From Setophaga petechia (lineage: Eukaryota; Chordata; Aves; Passeriformes; Parulidae): a DNA stretch of 64,000 nucleotides. Positions 41,201-51,650 of the stretch are shown here, piece by piece. The notes beneath the pieces were generated by a model, which worked only from the letters and a program-made list of their open reading frames with translations, was not told the origin of the DNA and searched no databases. Positions within the stretch are counted from its first letter, which is position 1. Each line of letters starts with the position of its first letter. The position numbers were made by a program, and so were the translations under genes. The stretch is from the NCBI GenBank assembly GCA_024362935.1, contig JANCRA010000019.1, positions 9,606,501 through 9,670,500 on the forward strand. Direction: 5' to 3'.

Positions 41201-42287
41201 TGGACCTTGTCCTTCTGCCCAAAGCATAAGAAATTCTTCATACATTTTTTTTTTCTGCTGAATGATCACCCAAGGGCAGCCAAGGAAGAGCCCCTGGAAG
41301 AAGAGGCCCCAGACCCTTGGTGGGTAGAGAAAGGATATCACACTAGAAGCTTTTGTAATGATAGAAGAAACAGCAGCTCACCATATAATCCTAAGAATGG
41401 TCAAGTACTTAAAAATGTCAGATTTGCTCAGCATTTTTCAAAATCACATTATCAAACTGAAGGCCACCTGCTAACTAAGAGAACTATTCTGTTTCAGAAG
41501 AACAAAGCTTCACTAGGCAGCTATTATGCAAGTTTCTGTTTACATTTCCAGGAAGGCAAAAGAAGGCCACACTCGGCAAAATTAAATTTGTTCATATATA
41601 GTGTTTTCCTTCTGCTGATAGCTAGAGACATATTTGTATATATATCACCTTTTTAAAAAATAGTGGTTAATTAAAGGAGATTTGTTCATAATTAAGCTAG
41701 AAAAATACAGTTACTCAGGTAGAAAAAGTACAAAACACACATAATCCATTCACATTATCTACAGTGATAACATAGGGACATGTTCTATGCCTAAAGCAGC
41801 TAACATTATACCTGCATACTGAATTTCAAAGTCAGTTGTGTGCATATGTTTGCAAATATCTTACATGTTGCTTCCCAGACAGAAGGCCAGGAAATATTCC
41901 CTAGATGTAAAATCATAAATCATGTGCTTAAACATAGTCAAGCAGGTGACTGATTAACCAACTGGTTTTGTAAAGAAAATACAGGCATGGCAAAAACATC
42001 TGCACATTTCTCAGCTTGAAAATTGAGATCTATTGCTTTTTGGCTGACAAGACTTGTGTTTTCAGACTTGCAGCCAGAAAAACAATACACATCAGTGCTC
42101 TATCAGTATGAAACAAAACATGGCTTCTTTCTGCTTTTAAACCAAGTCCACTGTGATAGTACAATGCCATCCTTATCTTTCCTTACCCTTAAAATGCTTG
42201 TATACTTTGCATGCTGGATAAATTAATCCTATTTTCATACTCCAAAGGAGTGAATACTCCTCTGCTCCACACATCAGAAGAAACTCC
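38225..42287 (-). other. ASPH: ASPH 3' UTR (predicted, about 4 kb)
   Basis: Stretch between the ASPH stop codon and the opposing poly(A) signals. It is AT-rich, lacks any CR1 or LTR I can recognise, and has no convincing open frame, unlike the introns on either side. Repeat-free sequence of this length next to a stop codon fits a long 3' UTR. It contains short C and A homopolymers near 38.76-38.82 kb and 39.40 kb. The extent is inferred, and part of it may simply be intergenic. Confidence 0.5.
38244..38249 (-). terminator. ASPH: Predicted ASPH poly(A) signal (AATAAA on minus strand)
   Basis: TTTATT on the plus strand is AATAAA on the minus strand. It lies about 4.04 kb beyond the ASPH stop codon. 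I found no other canonical signal on the minus strand between here and the stop when scanning by eye; TTTAAT (ATTAAA) occurs near 38.40 and 40.38 kb and could give shorter forms. Cleavage would fall near 38.22-38.23 kb, where the CLVS1 transcript should also end. Confidence 0.55.
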
Positions 42288-42438
42288 CTAAATAGCAGGA
42301 AGGGTACGTCTCTGCTGAGCTGTTAACTCAGGGTGCCACACATCCACAATGAATATCAGGCGGTAACTTTCAGCATCCTGCCATACTTCATGTTCAAAGG
42401 AGTCATCAAAAATAAGAACTTTCCCTTCTTCCCAGTCT
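42288..42438 (-). CDS. ASPH: ASPH terminal coding exon (C-terminus of the hydroxylase domain)
   Basis: Terminal exon, 151 bp, on the minus strand. After completing a split Arg it reads DWEEGKVLIFDDSFEHEVWQ, then DAESYRLIFIVDVWHPELTA, then QQRRTLPAI and TAG. This is the C-terminus of aspartyl/asparaginyl beta-hydroxylase, an ER type II membrane 2-oxoglutarate/Fe(II) dioxygenase that hydroxylates Asp/Asn in EGF-like domains. The His of FEHEVW corresponds to the second iron ligand (human H725), and the Arg of SYRLIF to the 2-oxoglutarate-binding R735. Both are intact. The acceptor on the minus strand is TTTTGCAG|AGAC. Residue numbers assume collinearity with the 758-residue human protein. Confidence 0.97.
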
Positions 42439-42904
42439 CTGCAAAACAAAAAAGAACATACTTTTAGTGTAGTACTTGAAGGGCCATGGAGCAGGTAAGC
42501 TATAGATCAGCTCTGCAGATGCTCTTTGACATATGAGAAAGATTTAAACAGTACAGATTGCATAGTCAATATTTCACCACCTAATCCAGAGAGACTGGAG
42601 TATGGGAGCTTTAAAGAAACTACAGAAAGATTAGTCTAATGGACCTTTATATTATTGAGGGATCCTTCCCCCTCATTCTGCACAGTTATGCACATAAACA
42701 CATTCAGACATTTGTGGTGTATGTTATTCATTATACTTTTAATTACTTGAGTGAGTATAGTACTGGTGTGATAATCCACTTTTCTTCATTTCTAATCAGA
42801 CACATCAGTGATGTACATAAGTGATGGGAACTGAGGGAATGACTAGTAACATGGTCATATAGTTAAAAAATAAATTATTTTAAATCAATTTGCTTTTTCT
42901 AAAA

Positions 42905-43720
42905 ATCAGAACAATGCCTCTGGAAGGTTGTGTAGTCCAAGCCTCTGCTCATAGAAGGACTCACTGCAGTCAGATCCAACTTTGAGGTTAGATGAAATAT
43001 TAAAAAATCCACTCCTGAAGAGCCTGAGAGATCTGCAACCATGGGCACTCTACCATCTTATTGTGAACACTCCCTTTTACCTAGATGAAAGTTCCTTCAC
43101 TGTCACTTGTGTTCATTGCCTCTCATTCTACAACTGCACCTCTCTGAAAAGAGTCTGGCTCTGTCTTCCTCACAGTCACCCCTCAGTAGTTAAGAAGTAA
43201 CTAGGCTACTCTATGGCCTTCTGGTTTCCAGATTCCAAACCAGTTTGTTGAGTTCCTCCTCCTAATCATCTTATCCATCCTCTACTGGAGTCCTTCTAGT
43301 TTATCAATGACTTTTTTGTACTAAAATATCCCAAACTGGACACTGTATTCCAGAGGTGGTGTCTTGAATGCAGAAGAGAGAGGGAAAAATTGTACTGCTC
43401 AAATTGTTTCCTACAAATTTACTAACACAGTCCAGTACACAGCTAGACTTCATCAATACAAAAGAAGATTATAAGTCATGTTCCACTTGGCCCCTAGGGT
43501 CCTTAAGCCCTTTTCTGCAAAGCTGTTTTCTAGGCAGTCATCACCCAGCCACTGCAGCTGCAAGGTGTTTATCTGTTTTCAGCTGCAGGGCTTTGCTTTT
43601 GCATTTATTGAACTTCATCACATTTCAGCTGGCAGCTTCTCCAGCCTGCTGAGACCTGGATTCATAATTTTGAAGAGAAGTTGAACACCTGATTATAAAC
43701 CTCCAGGTGAGACTGGATGA
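42905..43720 (-). mobile_element. Old, diverged CR1 LINE, minus strand
   Basis: Reversed CR1 3' region, recognisable from GGTTGTGTAGTCCAAGCCTC at the start, CACTGTATTCCAGAGGTGGT near 43340 and TTTGCATTTATTGAACTTCA near 43600. Much more diverged than the other copies. It lies in the last ASPH intron, sense to the gene. Confidence 0.75.
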
Positions 43721-44409
43721 ACACCAGTCAAGGTAGCAACAGTCAAAGGAACATTCCTTCCTAAAGTCACTCTACCATGAACGCACACTCAATTTTTTTA
43801 ACAGGATCCCTCAGGAGCTGAAGCAATCCAAGAGGATGGATGCCCTCAGAGGGAAGTAAGCACTATGAACAGTAAAAATGATAAAGAAACAAAGGCCTTG
43901 CCATCAAAGATGGAAATGCATTGCTTAAGCTCATTCTACTGTATTCATTTACAGAGAAAACAATTTTCTTTTTCAAAAACAGGGTGAAAACTAGGTTCAT
44001 ACTTCCAATTCATCTCCATATTTTTAATTCAGCAAAAGGAAAAAGTAACCATCAAAATTTATGGGGCGGTGCTGTAATGTTCTGAAAAGAAATTGAAATA
44101 GGATCAATTGAAATAATCAGCTAAACATAATTTAAGCAAGAGTAGAGAAACCAGAGAGCATAACATAGTAAAAAAAATTCACACTGACTTGCACATGCCT
44201 TAAAGGCCCAGATAAACAGCCTTTTGCAGGTTTCAGATATGAACATGTGGGGTTTTTTGCTACCACATCAATTATCTGGTAATGAAAATGTTGTATGTCA
44301 CACAGACCCTGAGCTACTGGTACTGCACTAAAGTTATGTTGGTTCTATTAAAGTCCATGGCAGTAAACCATTTGCAATGCTAAATGTGGTAAAAAAATTT
44401 AAGCAGACT

Positions 44410-44740
44410 TTGGGTTGTATAATTAGTTTGGTTTGGTGTTTTGGGGTTTGGTTTTTTTTTGGGGGGGGGGGGGTTTCTTCTGAGGTTTTTTGGAGTTTTT
44501 TTGGGAGGGTTGATTTTGGGTGGGTTTGAGTAGGGTTTTTCTGGGAGGTGGTACCAGGGGTGTTTGGTGGGGAGGATTGGGGGATTTGGCTTTGCTTTGT
44601 TTGGAGCAATTGAGATCTGCTGTTGTTTTTCTTGTTGGGGGAGTAGCTGAGTTTTCGGTTGGTTTAGGGGGTTTTTGAGGGGTTTTTTCTGTTGTTTTTT
44701 TTTTTTTTTCTTTTCTTTTTTTTTCCTTTTTTTTTTTTAA
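44410..44740 (+). repeat. Strand-asymmetric G/T-rich low-complexity tract
   Basis: About 330 bp made almost only of G and T on the plus strand. It includes a T9 then G13 run at 44452-44473, many GGG/GGGG groups, and a T-rich end (44693-44738). On the ASPH-sense strand it is A/C-rich. It lies in the last ASPH intron. Confidence 0.85.
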
Positions 44741-45318
44741 TTAAATCAAGCCTGAAAAGAACTGCTCTAAATAGCCTGAAAGTGCAACTCAGTTAAGGAC
44801 AATAAAAACCCAGGCACCCAGATGAAGTAGCTTCAAAGGTTAAAACCCGGGATCTATAATTTGCATCATAATGGGATCGGCTGTTTTGCACAACAAAGAA
44901 AAAGTCATAAAGCTGACGGGACTATTAGCCCCTTTTGAAAAGGCTACAAACCCCACCATTAGCATGCAAATAAATATTTTCTAGAAGCCTGATGGTGTGA
45001 GAAACACTTCTCAGTGGTAACACAGGGACCATATTGTTCCGGTTTGGTGCTGAGCCACTTTGGGGTAGTTTCCAGATAATTCTCCATATCAGCTCTAGTG
45101 TCACCTGTTAAAGGTGAGATGTCAGACTGGCTTCTGCACAATGGCTCTAGTTTCACTTTCATTTCAAGATAAGGTTACCTTCCTTGATAGCAATCTTGGA
45201 TTATGATAATTAGATATTCTTTATCTACAACTTTTGTGCATTATACCCTGCACTTTACAGAGCTGGCACTTCAAAATGGCCAAGTGACCTAAAATTATCA
45301 ATGCTATACAGAACAAGA

Positions 45319-45765
45319 AACATAGAATCGTAACAGTTTGGGTTGAAAGAACCTTTAAAGGCAAAACCTGTAATGAGCAGGAACATCTTCAACTCCATCA
45401 GGCTGCTCAAAGCCCTGTCCAGCCTGATCTTGAATGTTTCCAGGGATGGAACATCTATAATTCCTGTGGGTGATCTGTTCCAGCGTCTCACCACCTTCTA
45501 TATAAAACAATTCTCCCTTATATATAATCTAAACCGACCCTCTTTAAGTTTAAAAGCATTACCCCTTGTCTTGTTGCAATCTATCTGATACAAACTGTCC
45601 CAATCTTTCCTAAAAGCTCCCTTCAAGTACTTAAAGGCTATCATGAGGTCTCTCTGGACCCTCTTCTCAAAGCCAAACAACCCCAGCTCTCTCCGCCTTT
45701 CCTCATAGAAAAGATGTTTCATCCCTCTGATCATCTTTGAGGCCCTCAACTGCAAGATACACCAA
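45319..45765 (-). mobile_element. CR1 LINE 3' fragment, minus strand
   Basis: Starts with ACATAGAATCGTAACAGTTT (reversed 3' end), then GGGTTGAAAGAACCTTTAAA, CCAGGGATGGAACATCTATA and CCCCAGCTCTCTCCGCC, the usual reversed CR1 series. 5'-truncated near 45765. It lies just before the LTR cluster, in the last ASPH intron. Confidence 0.9.
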
Positions 45766-45868
45766 CTCAAAACAGCTGCAAAAAGCTAATCTGTAAATGA
45801 AGGAGATTCTGTCCATCAAATGGTGAGTTCCATTGTAACACTCTAAACAACCATGCTGGGTGGTGTCC

Positions 45869-46243
45869 TGTCACAGACATCTTTTATGAAAAATCCTTTC
45901 CTTAGGATTTTTCCTCCTGAGAAGCTGAGAAGCCTCAGGAACAAAATGTAAACAATGGTTATCTGCTGCTGTGGAATGCAACAGGTGGATCTGTGATTGA
46001 TCTCATAGAGTTGTTTCTGATTAATGGCCAATCACAGTAAGCTGGCTCAGACAGAGAGTCTGAGCCACAAGCCTTTGTTATCATTCCTTCTTTTTCTATT
46101 CTTAGCTAGCCTTCTGATGAAATCCTTTCTTCTATTCTTTTAGTATAGTTTTAATATAATATATCATAAAATAATAAATCAAGCCTTCTGAAACATGGAG
46201 TCAGATCCTCGTCTCTTCCCTCATCCTAAGACCCCTGTGAACA
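45869..46243 (+). mobile_element. Endogenous retrovirus LTR A (passerine ERV type)
   Basis: About 375 bp starting TGTCACAG and ending CTGTGAACA, an imperfect terminal inverted match. It has an AATAAA at 46173-46178, about 70 bp before its end, as expected for an LTR R/U5 region. The sequence is of a type I recognise as common in songbird genomes. Exact ends are uncertain, and no clear target-site duplication is seen. It lies in the last ASPH intron, antisense to the gene. Confidence 0.75.
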
Positions 46244-46407
46244 CGGCCACGGTGTTGGAACCCAGAAAATTCCTCTGGCTGCCCTGGAGGACTCAAGACC
46301 CTGATAGGCACGGAGTCAAAAACACCTGTGCCTTCGATTTTAGCCATTGGAAAAAACAATTACCAACTTTGTATGAAGATGTACAAGCCACAAGAGTTTT
46401 AACAGAA
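46244..46407 (+). mobile_element. Short ERV-like interval between two LTRs
   Basis: 164 bp between LTR A and LTR B. It is probably residual retroviral internal sequence: it is contiguous with both LTRs and lacks a matching target-site duplication at either border. No gag, pol or env piece is recognisable. Confidence 0.45.
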
Positions 46408-46821
46408 TGTTAGTGAGTTTATCACAGGGTGAAATGTAGAATTTTGGGATTTTTAGAATGGGGGTTCAGGAGGCAAGATGGAGGAATCTGCTGTGTCCTG
46501 CATTGCTCCTTCTTCTTCTTGGCCTCCATCTTCTGCTGTGATGGTGGCACTTTTGGATTGGTTTAGGGTAGAGACAAACTGTCTAACATAGGTGATAGGT
46601 ATTGGAAAATTATTGTAAATAATGTACACATAGTTTTTAGTATAAAAGATAACACTGCCCCAAGGGCAGTCAGTGTGCCTCAACCCAACCTGCCAGAGAG
46701 ACCTCAGTGGGTCAGAGAAAGAATGTTATAGATAAAAAATAATAAACAGCCTTGAGAATAAGAACAGAAGAATCTTGACTCCTTCTTTGGCTGCTGGGCT
46801 GGGAAAAGAGACTCTCTAACA
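46408..46821 (+). mobile_element. Endogenous retrovirus LTR B (passerine ERV type)
   Basis: About 414 bp with perfect 6-bp inverted ends, TGTTAG ... CTAACA. A TATAAAAG box lies at 46641-46648 and an AATAAA at 46741-46746, about 95 bp apart, the usual U3-R arrangement. Unrelated in sequence to LTR A, so the two are not the paired LTRs of one provirus. No matching target-site duplication flanks it. Confidence 0.8.
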
Positions 46822-49036
46822 CATCTCGGGGTCATCATGACCACAGAGACCCCCGAGAGGGTGGCACAGAGGTAACCAAGCATGAAATTCTCATTTTTTT
46901 TGTTCTCTCTCTCACGCACACAGCAGTGGCACAGGAGGTCAGAAAAGCCATGATGCTAACCTTCCTCTTCCAGCCAGCTCTCCTATTGGAAACTACCAGT
47001 TTACCACTGCTCTGAAGCACCACAGGGAAAGGAATAGAAACTACTCAAGCTAAGTCTTCCTCCTGGCACCATTCCCTCTGCCAGTAGTTCACACACCCCC
47101 TCTGTCACAGGGGAAGGATATGGAAAAGCCCTTTCACTGCCAGCAGCAGACACACTTTGAGTGCTCCCAGGGAAAATCTCACCCTTGTTTCTGAGTGTAC
47201 AGCTCTTGCTGTAAGCAACTGATCTTAACACATTTCAGCAGAAGTAGTCAGCTCTTGAGTGCTTTACGTGTTAGATGAATATGTCTGATGCATAAGACTG
47301 ACCCAGGTTCTGGAATCTGGACTCTGACATGCTCTATGTTCTGTCTGCACAACAGGCATTTTTCTGCTCCTGACTTGGAGGGAGTGTGTCTACCAAGGAG
47401 GTTGTTAAATTCATTCTCCACAGGATTATCCCTTCTGTCCAGGTTAAGACAAAGAAGGGTGCCAGCCTTATGACAGGTGGTGAGCTGTGGACACCTGCTC
47501 TCTTGGCAGCAGAGCAAAACCACTATTTTTTTCACACCAGCTACTAAACAGCCATGCAATGGTAATGCCATGCAGTCACCACCAATCTGAACTCACATTA
47601 ATGTCCTAAAGGGAAAAGACTCCACACCTCTGTATCAGCCCTCTAGGGCAATTAGCTATCTCCCCTTCCACCCAACTTGATTTGGATATTGGATTGGATG
47701 CTGAAAAAAATGTCTGTCACTTTCTAGGTGTAGGTAGTGTAGGTTGTAACACTGACTATAAGCTACATGTTGGCAGGAGAGTATAGAAACAACACTTTTT
47801 GTAGCTAACAGCTGGATAGTTCTATCCTCAAAAATTCCAAAGATTTCCAGTTGTGGTTATTTTCAAATGTTATTAAAAAAACCTCCTTTGTTATGTATTG
47901 CAGTCATGCAGACAGGAGTAGCATATAATTTCTCAATATCAAATTAATTCTATTTATACCATTAATTATATTATTACATTGAAAATAACTCAAAATTAGC
48001 ACTTGTTGCCTTCAGAAGCTGCAGAATATTTCAAAATATATGTACAGATATTAAGCATCAGATATTAATTAAACTATTATATTAATTTTAATATAATTAT
48101 CAAAATATATGTACAGGTATTAATACTTCTCTTAAGTCCAGCAAATTTAGCCTGCAAGCAATAAGCAATAAAGTTAACACTACATTTTACTTTCTGTGTT
48201 TAATAATATAATACAAAAAACTTAGCACATTTTCCCATTTTTCATAGGGGAGTATATGCCCTGATTGTAAATGTATAAGCTATTGCATTTAATTTCATTT
48301 TGGACTGAGCAAACAGAGATAAAACTGAATTGAAATTCAGTACAATTTTTCCATCATGGGTAAGAAACTTCCCTTAAAGCACACTTTAAAATAAAATTGC
48401 CACCTGAGTAATTCACTGGGCCTAAAACTTCACAAATGTCTTCATAAGGTCAAGAGATCAACTTCATGAGATCAACATCAATTGGAATATTTTAACTGAA
48501 TTATAACAAAATAATACAAACTGAAAAGGAGGCTTCTGCTGGAAGTACCATGATATTCTGTCACAGCAGTGAAAATGTAGGTATATCTTAGTCAGCTTCT
48601 GCCAAAGCAGCAACAAATTCTACATCTCTCAAAAACCAAAATAAATACAGGAACTCTGTTAGCAGCAATATTAGGCTGTCATTGTAAAAGTAAACAGAGA
48701 CCCCATAGACCAAACTCACTGTTATTTCCACTGAAAATATGTCATAGCAGGGAAGAGCAAGTTTGTCTCAAAAGGTTCCCCTGACACTGTTTCAGAATTG
48801 ATATTTATAAGTTTGTACCATGAGTTAAGAGTGCAAACCGCCTGTTTAATGAAATATATTACACATCCTGGTCATCGAAACAACCCCTCTTTTTTTAAAC
48901 TATATGCAGTCCCATTCCTTCTTCAGCCTTGAGGAAAGTAGGAAAAATAGAAAAATAAACCCCCCAAAAAACCAAGCAAGCAAGCAAGCCTCTTTCCCCC
49001 AAAACAGTAAAAAAACCCCCAATATTGGAGCCATAC
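46822..49036. other. ASPH intron, no gene recognised
   Basis: After LTR B there is a short GC-rich inverted stretch near 46826-46857, then ordinary AT-rich intron. No known repeat or open frame recognised. Confidence 0.55.
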
Positions 49037-49170
49037 CTGTTCTCTTGGGCACACCGTATTCTGCAGCCTTCCTTAGGGATCACCAAGCCCAAATGCATCC
49101 TCAGCCGACAATTGGTGGGCCCTGTGTGGGGCCAGACATGAGTCCCTGGGTGCATGATAGAATATTTGAT
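49037..49170 (-). CDS. ASPH: ASPH coding exon with first iron-ligand histidine
   Basis: 134-bp exon, 44 codons plus AG. It reads IKYSIMHPGTHVWPHTGPTN, then CRLRMHLGLVIPKEGCRIRC, then AQEN. The His of WPHTG is the first iron ligand (human H679); the Arg and His of RLRMHLG correspond to R688 and H690 of the 2-oxoglutarate site. All key residues are present. On the minus strand the acceptor is CTTCTTGCAG|ATC and the donor AACAG|GTATGG. The split Arg codon (AG|A) is completed in the exon at 42438. These residues form the core of the double-stranded beta-helix. Confidence 0.97.
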
Positions 49171-49529
49171 CTGCAAGAAGAGAAAGGCACATTTTTTAAC
49201 ACATTTCACTTCACAACCATGCTGCTGGGAGTCAGGACTTCATTTAGTCTCATCCTTGGTGATGGGTGAAAAGTGTAATCTTTTGTTAGAGTTTCAGCAG
49301 CAATTCTCCCTCATATCCTAAAGGCATTTAATACGACAAAACATATGTCTTGTGGTGTGTGTGTGATACCAGGGGTGTCTTTGTGTGTGAAAGTACACTG
49401 TTTTAATTTTACTTAAAATAACCAGTATTCACACTTCAGGCTGAAAATAATTATCTTCTGTCTTCAGTCAGAAAAATGACCTTCTTTCCTACGGAAAGAT
49501 TTAAAAGGATGGACAATAGGAGACACAAA

Positions 49530-51650
49530 TGTGTGTTCATCAGACTGGCCAGCCCCTCTCAGATGACATGTCTGTGGAGGTCACTGTCAACCTTGGCTGT
49601 AGCAACCATGAGAGAGTGGAGCTCAAGATCATCAGAGGATGGAGAAAGTAAAAAAAAAACAGAAGTACTACCTGTTCAGGAGAGCAGATTTGGTGTTACT
49701 CAGGGATCTGCTGGGAAAAATCCCATGAGAGAAGAGGGGTCTAGGACAGCTGGTTGATTTTTAAGTAGCACCTTGTCCAAACTCAGTAATTCCTATGTGC
49801 AGGAAGCAAGGCAACCCAGAAAAAAAAGAAACACAAAAAGGAAGCAAATAGGAAGTGGAAGCTGGGTCAGGTCACCCAGGAAGACTGTGGAGACATTCTC
49901 TGCACGGGCAGGGATCAGGCTGGGAAAGTCCTGGTGCTGAATCTGGAGATAGAACTGAAGGGTAACCCGAGAGATTCCTACAAATATCTCAGCAATAAAA
50001 GGAAGTCTACAGAAAACATGCCCACCTACTAAACATGACACAATATCTGATGACAAAGGACATGGAAAAGGCTGAGGCACTACATGTCTTTGCCTCAATC
50101 TTTGCTGGTCTGACTTTCAGGAGTGCCAGGCATCTGAAACCAGTGAAATAGACAGAAGCACTGATGATTGATCTTCTGTGGATCAGGTTGGGGAACATTT
50201 AAACAAACTCAACAACCTGGTCCATGGGTCCTGATGGGATCCATCCATGAGGCCTGAGGGAAATGGATGATGTGAATCCATACATAATCCAGGCAGTCTC
50301 TGAAAGGTCACTGCCACCAGCAGAGGTCCCTGAGAACTGGTAGAAAGGAAATGTTCCTGTCTTCAAGAAGGACAAGTAAGATGGTCTGAGGAGCTACTGT
50401 CTGATGAGCCTCACCTCAGCCAAAGGTGATGGAACAAGAAATCCTGGAAACAATTTTCAAACACACGAAGGAAAAGAATACCTGGGTGTAACCAGTATGG
50501 GTTTATGAAGGGGATTCTGTACTTAACCAGCTTTCTGTGGTGAGGTTTCTAGTTTGGTGGATATTGTTTATCTCAACATTAAGTCTTTAAACAGTCTGCC
50601 ATAAACATCCTAATCAACAAAGTGAGGAAATAGAATCCAGATAAGTTCCCAGTGAAGAGGATTGAAACCTGGCATTTAAGCCAGGCTCAACAAGTTATGA
50701 TCAGAGACACAAAGTCCAGCTGAAGGTCACTCATCAGAGGTGCATCCCAGGGCTCAGTACTGGGTCCAGCACTGTTTAAGAGCTTCACAGTGACTCAGAA
50801 GATGGGACAGAGTGCATCCCCCTCAGTAAGTTTGCAGATGATAGAAAATTGAATAGGAATGGCCAATACTCTACTTTTTTTTTTTTCTTTCTCCCTTTCA
50901 TGAAGACTTTGGCAGGATGGAGAAAGGAGGAAACACCTAATCTTAAAATATTTGACAAAAGGCAGCATAAAATTCTGCCCTAGGGAGGCATGCACCAATA
51001 CAGGCTGATGGACAACTGTCTGGAAAGCAACTTTCTAGAAAGAGACTGCGGGGTCCTCACAGGGGGGCCCTCACAGTGCCCAAATTAAACAGAAGCCAGC
51101 ATTGCAGCAAAACCACAAAGAGCTTCCAGGGGTGCATTATGGAGAGCTCTGGCAGCCCACTGAAGGAGGTTATCCTTCCCCAAAGAGTTCATGAGATGTC
51201 CTAAATGTTGGACAGTTCTGTGCTACCTACTGTGAGAGAGACATGGACAGACTGGAGCAGGTGAAGGGTATAAAGGGGATTAAGGGATGGGAGAATCTAA
51301 CATACAAGGGGAACCTGAGGTAGTTGGGACTCTTCAGCCTGGAGAACATAAGGTTCAAGGAAGGATGTTATCAATGCATTTAAATACCTGATGAGAGAAG
51401 TGAAGAAGGCAGAGGCAGGTTCTTCTCAATGGCATCCAGGGAAAGGCAAAGAGGCAATGGACACAGATTGAAACACAGCAAATGCCATTTAAGCATAAGG
51501 AAACACCTTTTTTACTGTATACAGGAACAGGTTGCCCAGAGAGACTGTAGAGTCTCAATCCTCAGGGGCATTCAAAACCTGGCTGGACACAGCAACCTGC
51601 CCTAATTCATCATACTTTATGCAAGGGTAATCTCCACATATCCCTTCTCA
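49530..51650 (+). mobile_element. Long CR1 LINE copy, plus strand, decayed
   Basis: About 2.1 kb of CR1, the longest copy in the window. It spans the linker and reverse transcriptase part of ORF2 (GTCAACCTTGGCTGTAGCAA near 49587, GGTCCTGATGGGATCCATCC near 50227, TTCAAGAAGGACAAGTAAGA near 50362) to the 3' part (GGAACAGGTTGCCCAGAGAG near 51525). The frame is broken many times, and a T-run interrupts it near 50875. It lies in an ASPH intron, antisense to the gene. Confidence 0.88.

Noticed and set aside
45869..46821. A complete provirus
   Set aside because: The two LTRs are unrelated to each other and only 164 bp separate them. No retroviral gene remains.
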